From Atherix ibis (lineage: Eukaryota > Arthropoda > Insecta > Diptera > Athericidae), in NCBI GenBank assembly GCA_958298945.1, contig OY282605.1, forward strand, positions 120,462,267 through 120,526,266: a stretch of DNA of 64,000 nucleotides, read 5' to 3'. A program made the translations under genes and the position numbers. Positions 1 through 12,500 of the stretch are shown here, in pieces. A model generated the notes under the pieces. That model made no database searches. It was given only the letters and a program-made list of their open reading frames with translations, and had not been told where the DNA came from. Within the stretch, counting starts at the first letter, position 1. The number at the start of each line of letters is the position of its first letter.

Positions 1-60
1 TCATCTAAAAAATCTTTTGAGCAATCTTATTATTTTAGAGAATTTATTTTAAAAGACCTA

Positions 61-82
61 ACCCCCCCCCCCCTCCTTTCCC
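61..82. repeat. Poly-C tract
   Basis: An uninterrupted run of C followed by CTCCTTTCCCC. In DNA this A+T-rich such a strand-asymmetric C run stands out; the opposite strand is poly-G and could form a G-quadruplex. A very similar tract occurs at 10045-10072. Confidence 0.8.
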
Positions 83-139
83 CTTCTAATGCTTGCAGAC
101 AGTTTTTTTAAAAACGAACAACTAGAAATTTAAATTTAA

Positions 140-1760
140 AATTCTTTCCAGAAAAAAGAAATTTTTATTATAAAAAAACATAATTTTTATCGTAAAAAAA
201 CGATATTTTCTATATATTATTAAATAATATATTTACTTTAGAAAAAGAATTATAAAAAAAATATATTTCCGCAAAATATAAATACTTTTAAAAAAAAGGC
301 CATAATTTTTTTATTGTCAAAAATCATCATTTTTAATAATGACCAAATTTATTAAATTAATAAATTAACTTCACAAAAATACGACCATATAAAACTCAAA
401 AAAATTATATTTAAAAAATATAAGAAATAATAAAATTTACTGTTCATGTTTACAAAAAAATTATTGTATAAATAATTTTTATCGTAAAAAATCGTTACAG
501 ATTATAACCTTTTGGTAAAAAAAAAATATTGACTGTAGATAAATACTTTTAGTTCAAGGATTTCGAATTTGAATAGTTTCTTGCTAATTTTCTTAAAAAC
601 ATAATTTTTTTATCGTATAAAAACGATATTTCTTTCTATGTTACATTCTGTAAAATATTAAATTAAACTTTACAAAGATACTTTTGACTTAAAAAAAATC
701 ATATTGAAAAAATTATTAAAAAAATTACAAAGTTCCTTTTATATTTTTGAGAAAAAAAATAATTTTTGTAAAACAATATTTTAACTTATAAAAAATTCGT
801 TTAGTTTAAGAACCTTAACTTTAGAAATTATATGAAATATTTAAGAAATTATAATTTTTTATCGTATAAAAACGTTATTTTCTTTTATGATCCATTTTGT
901 AAACTAATAAGTTGACTTCACAAAAATACTTTTGGCTCAAACAATTCATATTCACAAAAATATAAGAACTCATAAATATTTTTCGATATATTTTAAAAAA
1001 ATATTTTTTTTTATCGTAAAAAACCGTTCTTTTTCACTATAACCTTTTTGCAAAATAATATATCAACTTAAAAAAAATCCATTTAATTTAAGAACTTATA
1101 CTTTAGAAAATATATTAAAATTAATGACATTTTCGCGTAATTTTTTAAAAGCTAATTTTTTATCGTATAAAAACGTTATTTTCTTTTATGATCCATTTTG
1201 TAAGCTAATAAGGTGACTTCACAAAACTATTTTTTGCTCAAAAAATTCATATTCACAAATATATAAAAAATCATAAATATTTTTCTATATTTTAAAATAA
1301 TATTTTTTTTATCGTAAAAAACCGTTCTTTTTCACTATAACCTTTTTGCAAAATAATATATCAACTTAAAAAAAATTCCATTTAATTTAAGAACTTAAAC
1401 TTTCAAAAATATATTAAAACTAATGATATTTTCTGCTTAATTTTTTATCGTATAAAAACGTTATTTTCTTTTAATGTCCATTTTGTACGCTAATAAGTTG
1501 ACTTCACAAAAATATTTTTGGTCCAAAAATATCATATTAACAAAAATATAAAAAATCATTAATATTTTTCTATATTTGAAAAAAAAAAAATTTTATCGTA
1601 AAAAATCGTTCTTCAACTTTTAAAGGTTCGTGGAAAAAATAAATTCGCCAAATGAATATTTAAAAAAAAAATAAAAAATAATATCATAAAGGTGCGACTG
1701 CTTTTAAAAAAAAATCTCATTTTTATCGTAAAAATACGTTCTTTACTATTGTCACTTCTT
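140..1760. repeat. Degenerate A+T satellite, ~149-bp monomer in dimers
   Basis: A short near-palindromic motif of the form ATCGTAnAAAAACGnT recurs at about 189, 481, 612, 861, 1013, 1162, 1311, 1447, 1595 and 1725, so the basic spacing is 130-150 bp. Two versions alternate (ATCGTATAAAAACGTT and ATCGTAAAAAACCGTT), and flanking text such as GTTGACTTCACAAAA and CACTATAACCTTTTTGCAAAA recurs at about 290-300 bp, giving a dimeric higher-order unit best seen at 855-1620. Copies 1-3 are much decayed. No coding frame is supported. A poly-C run lies just outside at 61-76. Confidence 0.8.
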
Positions 1761-3452
1761 CTTTACAATAATTTGTTTTTTTTCTACAGTTTTCGTTTAT
1801 ATTATATGTGCTGAAACAATTTATCAAAATAAAATAATGATTTACAACGTAAATATTGACAGATTTTGTTGACAATATAAATACTGAACATGATCAGTTT
1901 CAGTTTATACAGAAAAAGAGAATTAGTAAATAATTATTAAACTAAGTAAAAGGATTACTAATAATCTTATGGAATTATTTAAAACTTTAGAAAAACTGGA
2001 AAATATCGTACAAATATTAAATTACATAAAATCTATTTGTAATATTAAAAGTAAAATATAAACCGATTATATTAAAAGGACAAATAAGATAATATAAATT
2101 TAACAAAATGTATTAAATTTAAATAAATACTGACTGTATTCATAAAACTACTGTTGACAAGCTATAAACTTGATCAGACCGGACGTGCGAATCGAGTGAC
2201 ATGACCGATTGCCTATACAATCCTTAAGGCATCTAAACTTCTAAAGATATCCGACCAAAGTATAAACCACAATTGGAATCTGATTCCAGGTTGAGATCAA
2301 TTTATTGGTCAGCACATGCACCCATGATCGTGATTTTCTCACGCTACAATTGGAATCTGGTTCACTACGACGCAGAAGCATAAGTTTTGAAGAAGAAAAA
2401 AATCCGGCCACTGTCCGACATAAGAAGTCTTGATCATGAATCACGCAATATTGACTATCAACTACCAATAAACTTATAGAATATAAATTCAGACTAGAAT
2501 AAAAAACCAGTAAAAAAAAACTATATTATCTAAGCTCGTATACAGTCGTTGGAGGCTATTCATTTCCTTGGATCGTAACGAAACAAACTACTCGAGGCGA
2601 TACTGTAATTCAAGAACTAACCAGTCCCTGTCAGATACGCACCGGCCATTTATGAATCAAACTGCACCTACCAAAGGAGTGAATGTACTCATATTTTGAT
2701 GATTATAGCTTAAAAGCCTAACTACAAGATAAAAAATAATTCAAGTCCAGAAGGTATATTATCGTGTCTAATAGAAGAACTAGTCGCAAGGTATGGTTAG
2801 ACATTTCGAGATTAAAGAAAATATGCTGAAAAATGAAAAGAGAACACTTCAACCTGTAATTTTTATTTTTTTCTAATTGGAGTTAATGCATTTTTAAAAT
2901 TGGAATTAACATTTATTGGAGTACACCTTCTATCAAAGATCGGTGATTAGACGTAATTTTTACCACTTAGCTTCAGGATATCAAGACGGAGCGAAAATAA
3001 TGGTGGCATTTCGTTAATTTATTGTTTAGTGTAGTTTAAAAATGGGTTACTTATTCAGTTTAGATAGAACCTTTTTTTCTTAATTGACACTTTGGGTTCT
3101 GAACCATTTACCAATATAGTGATCCTCGTCGACCACGTGTCGATAGATCTCCATCGGTTCTCATATTTGATCAGCATTAGGACATTTTGGTGATGCCAAT
3201 CTTATAAGTTGCTGCATTGCTGCTTTTTAAAACTACCTTCGAGACTGATCTGAAACCATATTGACACTGTCGAAATTTATTGCTGACAATAATTAGGAGT
3301 TGAGCTATAAGTAGGTGCACTTGTAATGGCGATTGTGGTGATGATTTGTTCGATACCCTAATTTTTACATAGGTGGCGCGCAGATCAGAAAGACTATGCA
3401 TGAAGTTTTTTGTCGATGTTGGTACCTATGGCAGCACTAACGCCAGAAAATC
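1761..3452. other. Unassigned DNA, no supported gene
   Basis: From about 2150 the base composition is more balanced than in the flanks and short open frames exist on both strands (for example 2241-2468 minus, 3177-3401 minus and about 2520-2650 plus). None shows a recognisable motif, a good start context or paired splice sites. The region may be old transposon debris or regulatory DNA. Confidence 0.5.
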
Positions 3453-4165
3453 CCATGATTTGATGACGCTTCGTCGAATCACGTGCAAAACCCGTCGTAC
3501 GATCGTGCAAAAATATGACGTTAGTATACGGTATGCTACGATCGTAACTACGAATAATCATGAAGGTAGCCAACACCACCGCAAGGTTGGATTTACACAA
3601 AATATAATTCTAATTAATCCGTTTTTTATCCGAGGTTCCTCCTCCCTCAGGCTACCGGTCAGACCACCCTAATTTTTGGAATTAGTGGGTGTTGGAGGAA
3701 TAATTATCATCATCGTAATAGGGGCACTCAAAAATTATTGGGCTGATTTGGGAAATGGCCAGAAAGAGAAGTAACAGCTAAGTCTCCCCAGGAAATTCCA
3801 TGATTTGATGACGCTTCGTCGAATCACGTGCAAAACCCGTCGTACGATCGTGCAAAAATATGACGTTGGTATACGGTATGCTACGATCGTGAATACGAAT
3901 AATTACGAAGGTAGCCGACACCATCACGAGGTTGTATTTATACGAAATATAATTCTAATTAATACGTTTTTCATTCAAGGTTCCTCCTCCCTTGGGCTTT
4001 CGGTCAGACAACCTTAATTTTTTGGAATTAGTGGGTGTTGTACGAGTGATCATTCACGTCGTAATAGGGGCACACCAAAATTATTTAGCAGAGGAGTACT
4101 GGTGGGAGGATTTGGCACATAACCAGAAAGAAACGTAACAGCTAAGTCTGCCCTATCTACGTCCG
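3453..4165. repeat. Direct tandem duplication of a 345-bp unit
   Basis: The segment starting CCATGATTTGATGACG at 3453 is repeated in full from 3798, exactly 345 bp later, and the second copy decays past about 4165 after AACAGCTAAGTCT. The copies differ by scattered substitutions and small insertions. Each is richer in G+C and CpG (several ACGATCGT words) than its surroundings, so the unit probably derives from a mobile element or satellite that arrived from a different sequence context. Open frames in both copies (3373-3672 and 3805-4017 plus) follow from this composition and match nothing I recognise. Confidence 0.85.
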
Positions 4166-4550
4166 GCGATCAGCTCCACTCTTTAAGCTTCTTGAAATCT
4201 CTTTTCGAATTCAGATTTTTTTTCTTTTTTTTTTCTTCTTTTTTATTCTTTAAAAATTTTAAATTTTTGCCTTTTTATACCTTCTTCGTTCTGGCCTGTT
4301 CCTTTCAATCCCGTTTCAAGAGTTTTTTTTCTCTTTCTTTTGGATTTTTGTTGTTGTTGTAATCTTATTATTTTGGTAACTGCTCTTTGTTCCCTATTTT
4401 TTACCCTCCCATGGATAAATTAAAAGGTTGGGATGTCTCCATTTTTCTACTTAGTGTCTAGGTAAGACTTTTTTTTGATATGGTGGGCGTGAGAGCACCG
4501 CTTTGCATTGAACTTCGAACCCCCACAAGGATCTGCGCATAAAGTTAGTA
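4166..4550. other. Pyrimidine-rich spacer
   Basis: Positions 4205-4380 are a long T/C-rich run on the plus strand, followed by ordinary sequence. No gene was identified. The minus strand at 4505-4530 contains a tRNA B-box-like word (GGGTTCGAAGTTC), but no cloverleaf could be drawn around it. Confidence 0.5.
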
Positions 4551-4930
4551 TCAAGCAGACTTAGCAAATGCAGGTGTTCTCTGAATATAATCGTTACTGG
4601 CCATAGTTCTGTTGAATTTCATGTTCCAAATTTTTATAGCTTCCTTATCCCTAATCCAACACCTACGAAATTTTCCACATTTCCATAATATAACGACCAT
4701 AACACTGCACTCATTAGGTGCCGATTCAAAATTAGATGCAGCCATCAGGAGACTTTGTACATGATCGGTGCAAACATGATCAATGTAGTGACTGGAAGTC
4801 AAAAATTCAATGCGAAAATCAGGTTCGATATAATATGAAGGATTTAATAGGGGATTGTCGGTTGGGATTTCGACGACGAAATATATATTTGCTAAAATCA
4901 CGGCCAGGACACTAGCGATGTGAAACCGGA
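4551..4930 (-). CDS. Possible exon of an unknown gene
   Basis: A minus-strand frame stays open from an in-frame stop near 4939 to the TGA/TAA end at about 4551 (about 125 codons). It lacks an ATG at its start; the nominal first residue at 4901 is a GTG, so if it is coding it must be an internal or terminal exon. It begins with a hydrophobic stretch (SVLAVILANIYFVV), then a mixed, cysteine-containing sequence with paired basic residues (KFRRCWIRDKEAIK). Composition looks protein-like rather than low-complexity, but I recognise no family and there is no conserved splice site that settles its edges. It could equally be a decayed gene fragment. Confidence 0.3.
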
Positions 4931-5399
4931 CATAATAAAAAGATTATCCATTTTATAGTTTGGAAAGTAAAATTCTGTGATTTCACAATTTTTAAAAATA
5001 TTTATAATTTTAAATAATATTTATTTAGATTATAATTTGCCATTTTATTTTATAAAATTAACAGATAATATTTTTAATTTTAAAGATTTTCTACAACAGT
5101 TCTGTTTTGTAGTTTTGCGCTTAAAGAAAAAATTATAGATGCTCATTACTCGCTTGGTGAATATTTCAGCAAACAAAATTGCTATGTAAAAAGCTTTAAA
5201 AACTAATAAAAAATAATACAAAAACTATTTTATCTGCGCAAAAAAGACTGTTTGGTGTGAATTTTGGTCAAAAGGTGTTACTGGCCCTTATTTTTTTTGA
5301 TAAAATTACGAACGACAAACCGTTACCGTCGATTGGAAGTGCTATGATTCTATGAAAAGCGGTTATTTTTGACCTTAAATAAAAGATTTTAATCTTAAT

Positions 5400-5860
5400 A
5401 ATATGTGGTTTTAATAAAACGATACCACAAACCATAGATAACGAACAAAATTTAGGCTTTATTGTACGAAAAGTTCCCAGTTTGCAAAATTAGATGATGT
5501 AATTTGACCTACAAGATATTTCAATTTGACCAGGTCAAACAGTTTTTATAAAATTACATAAAAAAAACTTATTTAGATTAATAATTTTGAAGCTTTAAAG
5601 TATTTAAAACCGCCAAGTAAGTAATGACCGAATTATAGTCCGAAATATGCAAAAAACTTGATGACTTTACCTTAAAAGGATCAATTTCTGCATAAAATTT
5701 TCTCGTAAATATTATTAAATTTTATAAAAATGGCATAATTTAGTAAATACAAAAAAAATTAAATTTTAATCAAAATTTTAATAGAGTATAAATTTTATTT
5801 AACTTGACTTTCCAAATCCTAAATTGGATAACTTTATAGCAATTTAGAAACGAATATCAG
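5400..5860. repeat. Old dispersed repeat, copy 1
   Basis: This stretch is weakly but collinearly similar to 34680-35080: both contain AAAAGTTC, a GCAATTTGAt/ATTTCAATTTGA segment, AGTAATnACnGAATTAT, CCGAAATAT, ACCTTAAAA, AATGGCAnAATtTAGTAA and ACTTTCCnAA in the same order. The match looks like two ancient copies of one non-coding element. The remainder of 4931-6064 shows no gene. Confidence 0.55.
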
Positions 5861-6040
5861 AAAAAAATGTCTTTATTCCAGGATCTTGACTGTCATAAAT
5901 AAAAAACTGAAAATTCTCACCAATCTAAAAAATAGGCAAAAATTAACTTTCTTAAGTCATAATTTCTGATTGTTGAAGACAAAAATAATCACAAAATTTG
6001 CATAAATTCCTTAATTTCTTATAGAAGCATACAAACAGAC

Positions 6041-6046
6041 TTTATT
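6041..6046 (-). promoter_or_regulatory. Candidate poly(A) signal of the 6.3-19.2 kb gene
   Basis: TTTATT on the plus strand reads AATAAA on the minus strand, about 225 nt beyond the stop codon at 6272. The intervening 6065-6271 stays in an open frame after the stop but is best explained as 3' UTR. Confidence 0.4.
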
Positions 6047-6271
6047 ATTCAGTACTCGTCAGGCTTAGATGGCCAAATGACTCATACGCATGTAAATACT
6101 AGCTCCACTCCCATCGTATGCGAAGTGAATCAACCGACATACCATCCTTGGGGAATGTGAACACGTTCCCAAGTCCGATGATCCAATAATATTTCCGATT
6201 GGTAGAATTATGAAAATTACAGGCTTCAGTGCATGGAACTCTTCAATACTATTTGGAGGCACACTGTCTGG

Positions 6272-6502
6272 TTAGAAATCGCCTATTGCCCCAGGCAAAA
6301 ATATCTTCTGCATCAAACACTGTAATCTCCAGTCATCCAGTAGAGGGGAACTTTTGTTTTTAAGAATCTCTGTCGTCTTTTCATGAGAATTAGTGTGCCT
6401 CCTTTGGAATGTTACCTTTTTTTTTGAACTCCAACCTTCGCTACTATCACTAATCAACGATGGCCCCAATTTGAAGGAATAATATTTATTAAAATTTCTA
6501 TA
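6272..6502 (-). CDS. Probable terminal exon 4 of the coiled-coil gene
   Basis: 77 codons including the stop, read in phase 0 from a weak acceptor after a 99-nt intron. The sequence is polar and basic (SEGWSSKKKVTFQRRH) and ends ..LPGAIGDF. The reading frame carries on open for a further 69 codons after the TAA, which may mean chance or a mutated longer exon. An alternative acceptor five bases downstream (TATAG) would stop after two codons. Confidence 0.45.
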   Translation of the reverse strand, partial: YRNFNKYYSFKLGPSLISDSSEGWSSKKKVTFQRRHTNSHEKTTEILKNKSSPLLDDWRLQCLMQKIFLPGAIGDF

Positions 6503-9500
6503 CTTACAATTTTTGTTACTTAAAAAACTATTGTGTGGATAAACTCGTACGTGAGGGGAATATTCTTATATGGTTTTTTTTTTTTATATATATTAACTTA
6601 CCAATCGACATATTTCAGTTTTGGCAGATTTTGTTATCTGAGTCAATCGGATTTCATTAGAGTGTTTCTGTTCGCGCATTTCTGCTACTTTACGTCTTTC
6701 AGCCTCAATTAATATCTGAAATGCAAGAATTTTTCAGAATCGAAACAATCAAATTTAAGCTATCCCAAAAATTTTCTAAGAAATTAATTTCATCCAGGCT
6801 AGTGTAGGCAATTGTAAAAGCCAATGTTTTTCTTTCTTTTCTTTTTTTTTTGTTAGCTTTACAAAACTGTTCTGTAAAAATATCAAAATATGTTAGGCCA
6901 AAAATTGCAAAAGCAAAAAAAAACAACAACCAGCAAAGGAGTTATTCATATTTTCTTTCTGATAACAGTTTTTCAACATGTTTTAGTAAAAAAAAAAGGA
7001 TTTTTTCGGGGAATTCAATGCACACACAAAAAAATAACACAAAAATAAATACAAAAAATTTTCTTCAAATTTTAACAAAGTTTTTACACAAACAAACATT
7101 TTTAAAAACTTTTCAACTCATGCAAGTCTTAAATCTACAAAAACAAAAAATTTAAAAAAAAAAAATACCAAATCCTAAAATTTTTTTGTAAAAGATCAAC
7201 GTTTACAGAGCAAGTAACATTTTTCATCCGATGCAGCATCGGTAAATGTTTATAAACATTTTGTAAGAAATTTTACTTGTTGATTAATGAAGACTTTTTG
7301 TTTGAAAAATTTTTTTAAAAATAATATTCGGAAAAACTGTAAAAAATACTAGATATTTTCATCTAGAGTGAATATATTTGTTGATTTTTATAAAAATATG
7401 TTCTTAGTTTTAAAATGACTGAGAGATTGAGTTTTTGTAAAAGATTAATATGCAATGTTGCCAGAGTTTACAAAATTATCGCAGTACTGATTATTGGCTA
7501 AATCATCCGAAGTTCGGTTCCTTTTAACATTTATAAATTTAAAAAAAAACTTAAATAAAATTAAAATCATTTAAAAAAAAACAATTTTCTTTTAAACATA
7601 ATTTTTCCTTCTTTTTTTCTTATTGGAAAAAGCTTATTTCCAAGAACAGATCCTATTCTTAAATGAGTTTTTATTTATTTTTTGTTCATTTTAACTATTT
7701 TCTTTTATTTTTATTTTTATATATTAGGTTTTAATTTTTTTTTTGAAATTATAAGTTTAATTATTAAAAAAGTGAAAATTTTCAAAATGGAAATATTTAA
7801 AATTATTTTGCTCAATGTAAGAAGGTCTCTGAAACAAGTGCAAGAGGCTATTTTGTAGCATTATTTTTCTATAGTGAAACTGGTCGAAGTCAATTAGATT
7901 GTTTTAGAATTTTAAAATCAGAGCCAGAAAAAGGAATGATTAAGTCTAGGACCTCTACAATATTAAAAGACATGTTCAAAATTAAATTCTGATTTAACCT
8001 GGATCCCAAATGCAACTTAGCATTTGCGTTGTTCAGAAATCAATGTCGAATGAAATCGAGCACTTGGTCATCTGAAGAGCCACGACTGACCTGAGATTTC
8101 ATCGATAAAAATTAATTTACTACAAGCTTTGAGGTCAATTACAGTCCAGTGGTTATTTTTTCAACATGTATTAAAAATATTTCATTGGTTTTTTCTTTTT
8201 AATATAAATTTTTTAAGGTTTACTTTTTTCGATAATAAAATTTGAATTTTTGAATTTCGAACAAAACACTAAAATAATTTTTTTCTTTTTTAAAAGTAGT
8301 AGTGGCATTTTTGAGCTTTGATGCAGTGATGCAAATTTATGGGGGTTATTAGTGGTTAGGAATTAGGAGGATTTGTGGGTGGATCAAGTCTCTCTTAAAA
8401 AAGAAAGCGGAAAGGGTGTGCATCTAGAAGATGATCAGTGCTCTAACAAAAACCGTTTTTGATTATTACTGAAGTTTTTGGTTATCCTTCTAAATTTTTT
8501 TTTTAAATAAATAATATTTATTACCAAAAATGAAAGTTTGATCAGAAAAAATGCAGTGCCTTTTGAATTAAATTAAATTAAACTGTCCTAAATGCCCAAA
8601 ATATGCCAGAAAAAGGATAAAAATGCCCAAAATATGACAGTAAAAGGAAAAAACTATAAATTTGACCTGTAAATTTTTAGCGAATTTTTAAATAACTTTT
8701 TAAAGTGGAAATATTAGTTTTTCGTTGTCCAAAAAAAAAAGAAACCACGTAGCTAAAATGGTTTTTTTTTGGAAACTAATTACAAAAATATTGTTTTTAA
8801 GAAAAACTCTTTCTAAAAAAGCAAAAATTAAATTTTGCTGAAAAAGAAAGTTTTGAAGAAAATCTCTTAAATCTTAAATTTTCAGAATTTTCTTAATAAT
8901 TTTTTTGCATTTTCCTTTTCATTAGGTTTTCACTTTTAATTAGTTTTTCCTATCAATTATTTAATCAAGTAAATTGACTTTAAATAACAAAAAAAAAAAC
9001 TCCAAAGCGAAAACTCACCCCACATTATTTATTTTTTTAGCAAATGTCAATTAACTTTTTGGTCCTGAAATTATTATAAAAGTTTATTTCCCATCAAAAA
9101 TTATATCACTTGGTCAATTATCTAAATTAATAAACCATAAAATTATCAAAATATATTGACACATTATTTTGCAAAAAGGGTTGTCATCGTTCATCAGTTA
9201 ATTGATATTTACCCATTTTTGTATTTGCTGATCAAAAGAAGCACACACAGGGGTGGTTTGTGTTAATCATTTTTATATTTGCTGATTAATAGAAGAACTC
9301 ACTAAGGGAGTAAGGTGCTAGGTTAGCTAGGTTAAGTGATGAATAATTGAAATAGATAATTCTAAGGATGACAACTTCATGAATTCCTAACAAGAAATCA
9401 ATGAATGACTTTTCTTTGCAATAGTCCTTTAAGAATTAAAAAAAAGTCTTCGTTTTTATAAAATCGAAAAGCCTATAAAAAGGTAAGAAAATTCCCTATA

Positions 9501-12500
9501 ATTTGTAGTTAATATATTCTCTCATCATGACTCTTCGAACGATATTAATAATATTCGTGGCAGTTTTGCGGATATTTGTCAATTCGAATACAATTAAAAA
9601 TAAGCCTAATTCTTTATATCCATACATAAGTAGTCCTATAATAAATTTATCCAATTTATCTGAAATAGATAAAATCCTTTCTCATCACATTATCAAAATT
9701 GCTTGTAATATTCCAAGTGGATCAACAGAAATTTGCTACGAAGAAGCTGTTATCAATTTAGCTGATGTTGTTTTAAAAAGTTTAGTGCATTGTAATAAGG
9801 CATATTATATTATGAGGTAAGTATTATTATCATTTTTATATTATTATAATTTTAAAAATTTATACAATAAAAATTCTTAAGGAAAAAAAAATACTCTGTG
9901 AAAGCTAAAAAGTGTTTTTATTTTTAAATAAATAATTCAGAATTAGTTATTATTTTAATTATTTAACATATAAAATAAGAAAATTTTTCCCTAAATAATA
10001 TATGATTTTTATTTAAAACTTCTTTAAATACATTCCCATTACCAACCCCCCCTCCCCCCCCCCCCACGGTCTGCTTCCAAATAAAGAAGAAAAACAACGC
10101 AAAAATTTTTTAAAAAAATTCGGGAAAAAAAAGTTGGTGGAAATTTTTTAAATGATTTTAAGAAAAAAAAATTCTGGTAACTAAAAGTGTTAATTATATT
10201 TAAAAAAAAAATAAAACAAAAAATAAATTTGCAAAAAAAAATTATTAAAAAAAACTCCTGTCATGACATTTTTTTTAGGCTGAACTCGTTTTAATCTAAT
10301 TTTGAAACCCTCTAAAAAAATCACATAAAATTAATATATAAAATTATATTAACTTTTGAAAAAAAAATAAACTAGAAAATAAGCTTATCAGAAAATATTA
10401 AATTTTATTTTTAAAAAAACTTTTTTTATAGTGATTTTTTGTGTCAAATTATTTATAATACGTAAAGACCCGCTTTTATGTATTTTAGAAATTTACTAAA
10501 AACAAAACTTTTAACAACTAATTAAAAAACTTTATTAATGTTTATACAAATAATTTTTAGAATTTGATATTTAAAACTAAATTCAATTTTTTCTTTTAAA
10601 AGAAAAAGTTCAGCTTGTGAGAGCTTTGGGGCCAAAATTTAAGAGTAAGCAATTTCGATAAAAATATTATGATTACATAATAAATCATAGACTATACCTT
10701 AGGATGTATTCTTTTCGAATAAAATATAAGAAACTATAGCATTAAATTCGATTGATTTGTGATTAAAGACAATCAACTGTTTTTGCTCACAACTGAGCCT
10801 CAATATTTCAATAATTCTAGCATTTCTTTCTTGAACCAAAAAAGAATGAGTATAAAAAACCTATTATTTTAATAACTTAAAAATGCGGGATTGACAACAG
10901 ATGGCATAACTTTTACACATGGTTTGTGTTAATAATAACTCATATGGCATTTTGGAGGTTAAACATCTGTCATTCATTCTCGATTAGTTATTAAACGAAA
11001 TAGTGTAAACAACAAAGTTTTTTTTTGCTTCAAAAATTTCGAATTTCGAACCAAAAAAGCCCCATTTGCGGGAAGTGTTGATTTACTTCTTCAATTTTAA
11101 AAAAAGGTCAGCTGAAGCACATCGATTGCTCACCGAAGCTTATCCTGAATATGTTCCATCGATTTCAACGTGCGAGAGATGGTTTGTGCGGTTCAGAAGT
11201 GGTGATTTTGACACGAAAGACAAAGAACGACCAGGTCAGCCAAAAAAGTTTGAAGATGAAGATTTGGAGGCATTACTCGACGAAGACTGTTGTCGAACTC
11301 AAGAAGAAATTGCAAAATTCAAAACGTTTGAAAGCAGCAGGATTTATCCAAAAGCAAGGAAATTGGGTCCCATATGAATTGAAGCCGAGAGACGTTGAAA
11401 GGCGATTTTACATGTCCGAAATGCTGCTTGAACGGCAGAAAAAGAAGTCGTTTTTGAATCGAATCATTACTGGCGACAAAAAATTGATTCATTACGACAA
11501 CCCAAAGCGCAAAAAATCGTATGTGAAGCCCGGCCAACCAGCCAAATCAACGCCAAAGCCAAATATCCATGGCGCCAAGGTAATGCTCTGTATTTGGTGG
11601 GATCAGAAGGGTGTGATCTATTATGAGCTATTGAAATCGGGCCAGACGATCACAGGCGACCTCTACCGAACACAATTAATCCGTTTGAAGCGAGCATTGG
11701 CCGAAAAACGCCCGGAATATGCGACCAGACACGAAGCCATAATTTTCCATCATGACAACGCTCGGCCTCATGTTGCAAGACCGGTTAAAAATTATTTAGA
11801 AAACAGTGGCTGGGAAGTTTTTCCTCACCCGCCTTATAGCCCAGACCTTGCCCCGTCCGACTACCATTTGCTTAGATCCATGCAAAACGCCCTCACCGGA
11901 ATACGCTTCACTTCAGAACAGGGCATCAAAAATAGGCTCGATTTATTCTTGGCCTCAAAACCGGAGCAGTTTTTTTGGCGCGGAATCCATATGTTGCCAG
12001 AAAGATGGGAAAAAGTAGTGGCTTCCGATGGACAATACTTTGAATAAAATATATTGCAACAATTTTTCAAAATAAACGCTTAAAGTTTGCCAAAAATCCC
12101 GCATTTTTAAGTTATACACCTACAGCTTTAGGTTAAAGCATTTTTACGTATTCTTTTTTTCAAATAACAAAAAAAAAGCGTCAATTATTCCTAGTAGAAA
12201 TGTTCGTTATATCCTTACTGTCTATAAAGTGTGCAATTCCAACACTTCTTCGAGGAGAATCTGTCAAACTATCTGTTACGAGTATATGTAAAAAATTTGG
12301 TAATAACTTTTACTCAGTATGGGTTGGCATTTTGTTCTAAACAGACTAACGCTTAAGCAACGTTGCCAAATTATCCAAATTTACTTTAAAAATAAGTTAT
12401 CAATTCGTAAAAACTAAAAGTTGTGTTTTATCGCAAAATTTTATTTACTACTGACTGAATATTTTTGTAAAAAAGAAAATTATCACTTTTGAGGTCAAAC

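Noticed and set aside
140..1760. CRISPR-like spacing of short palindromes
   Set aside because: The sequences between the palindromes are themselves repeats of one another, so this is a satellite monomer and not repeat-spacer structure; the DNA is also eukaryotic.
4495..4535. tRNA- or SINE-like B box (GGGTTCGAAGTTC) on the minus strand
   Set aside because: No A box at the right distance and no cloverleaf could be drawn.
6850..7155. 101-codon plus-strand frame
   Set aside because: Lys/Asn/Gln homopolymer-like product of A-rich intronic DNA.
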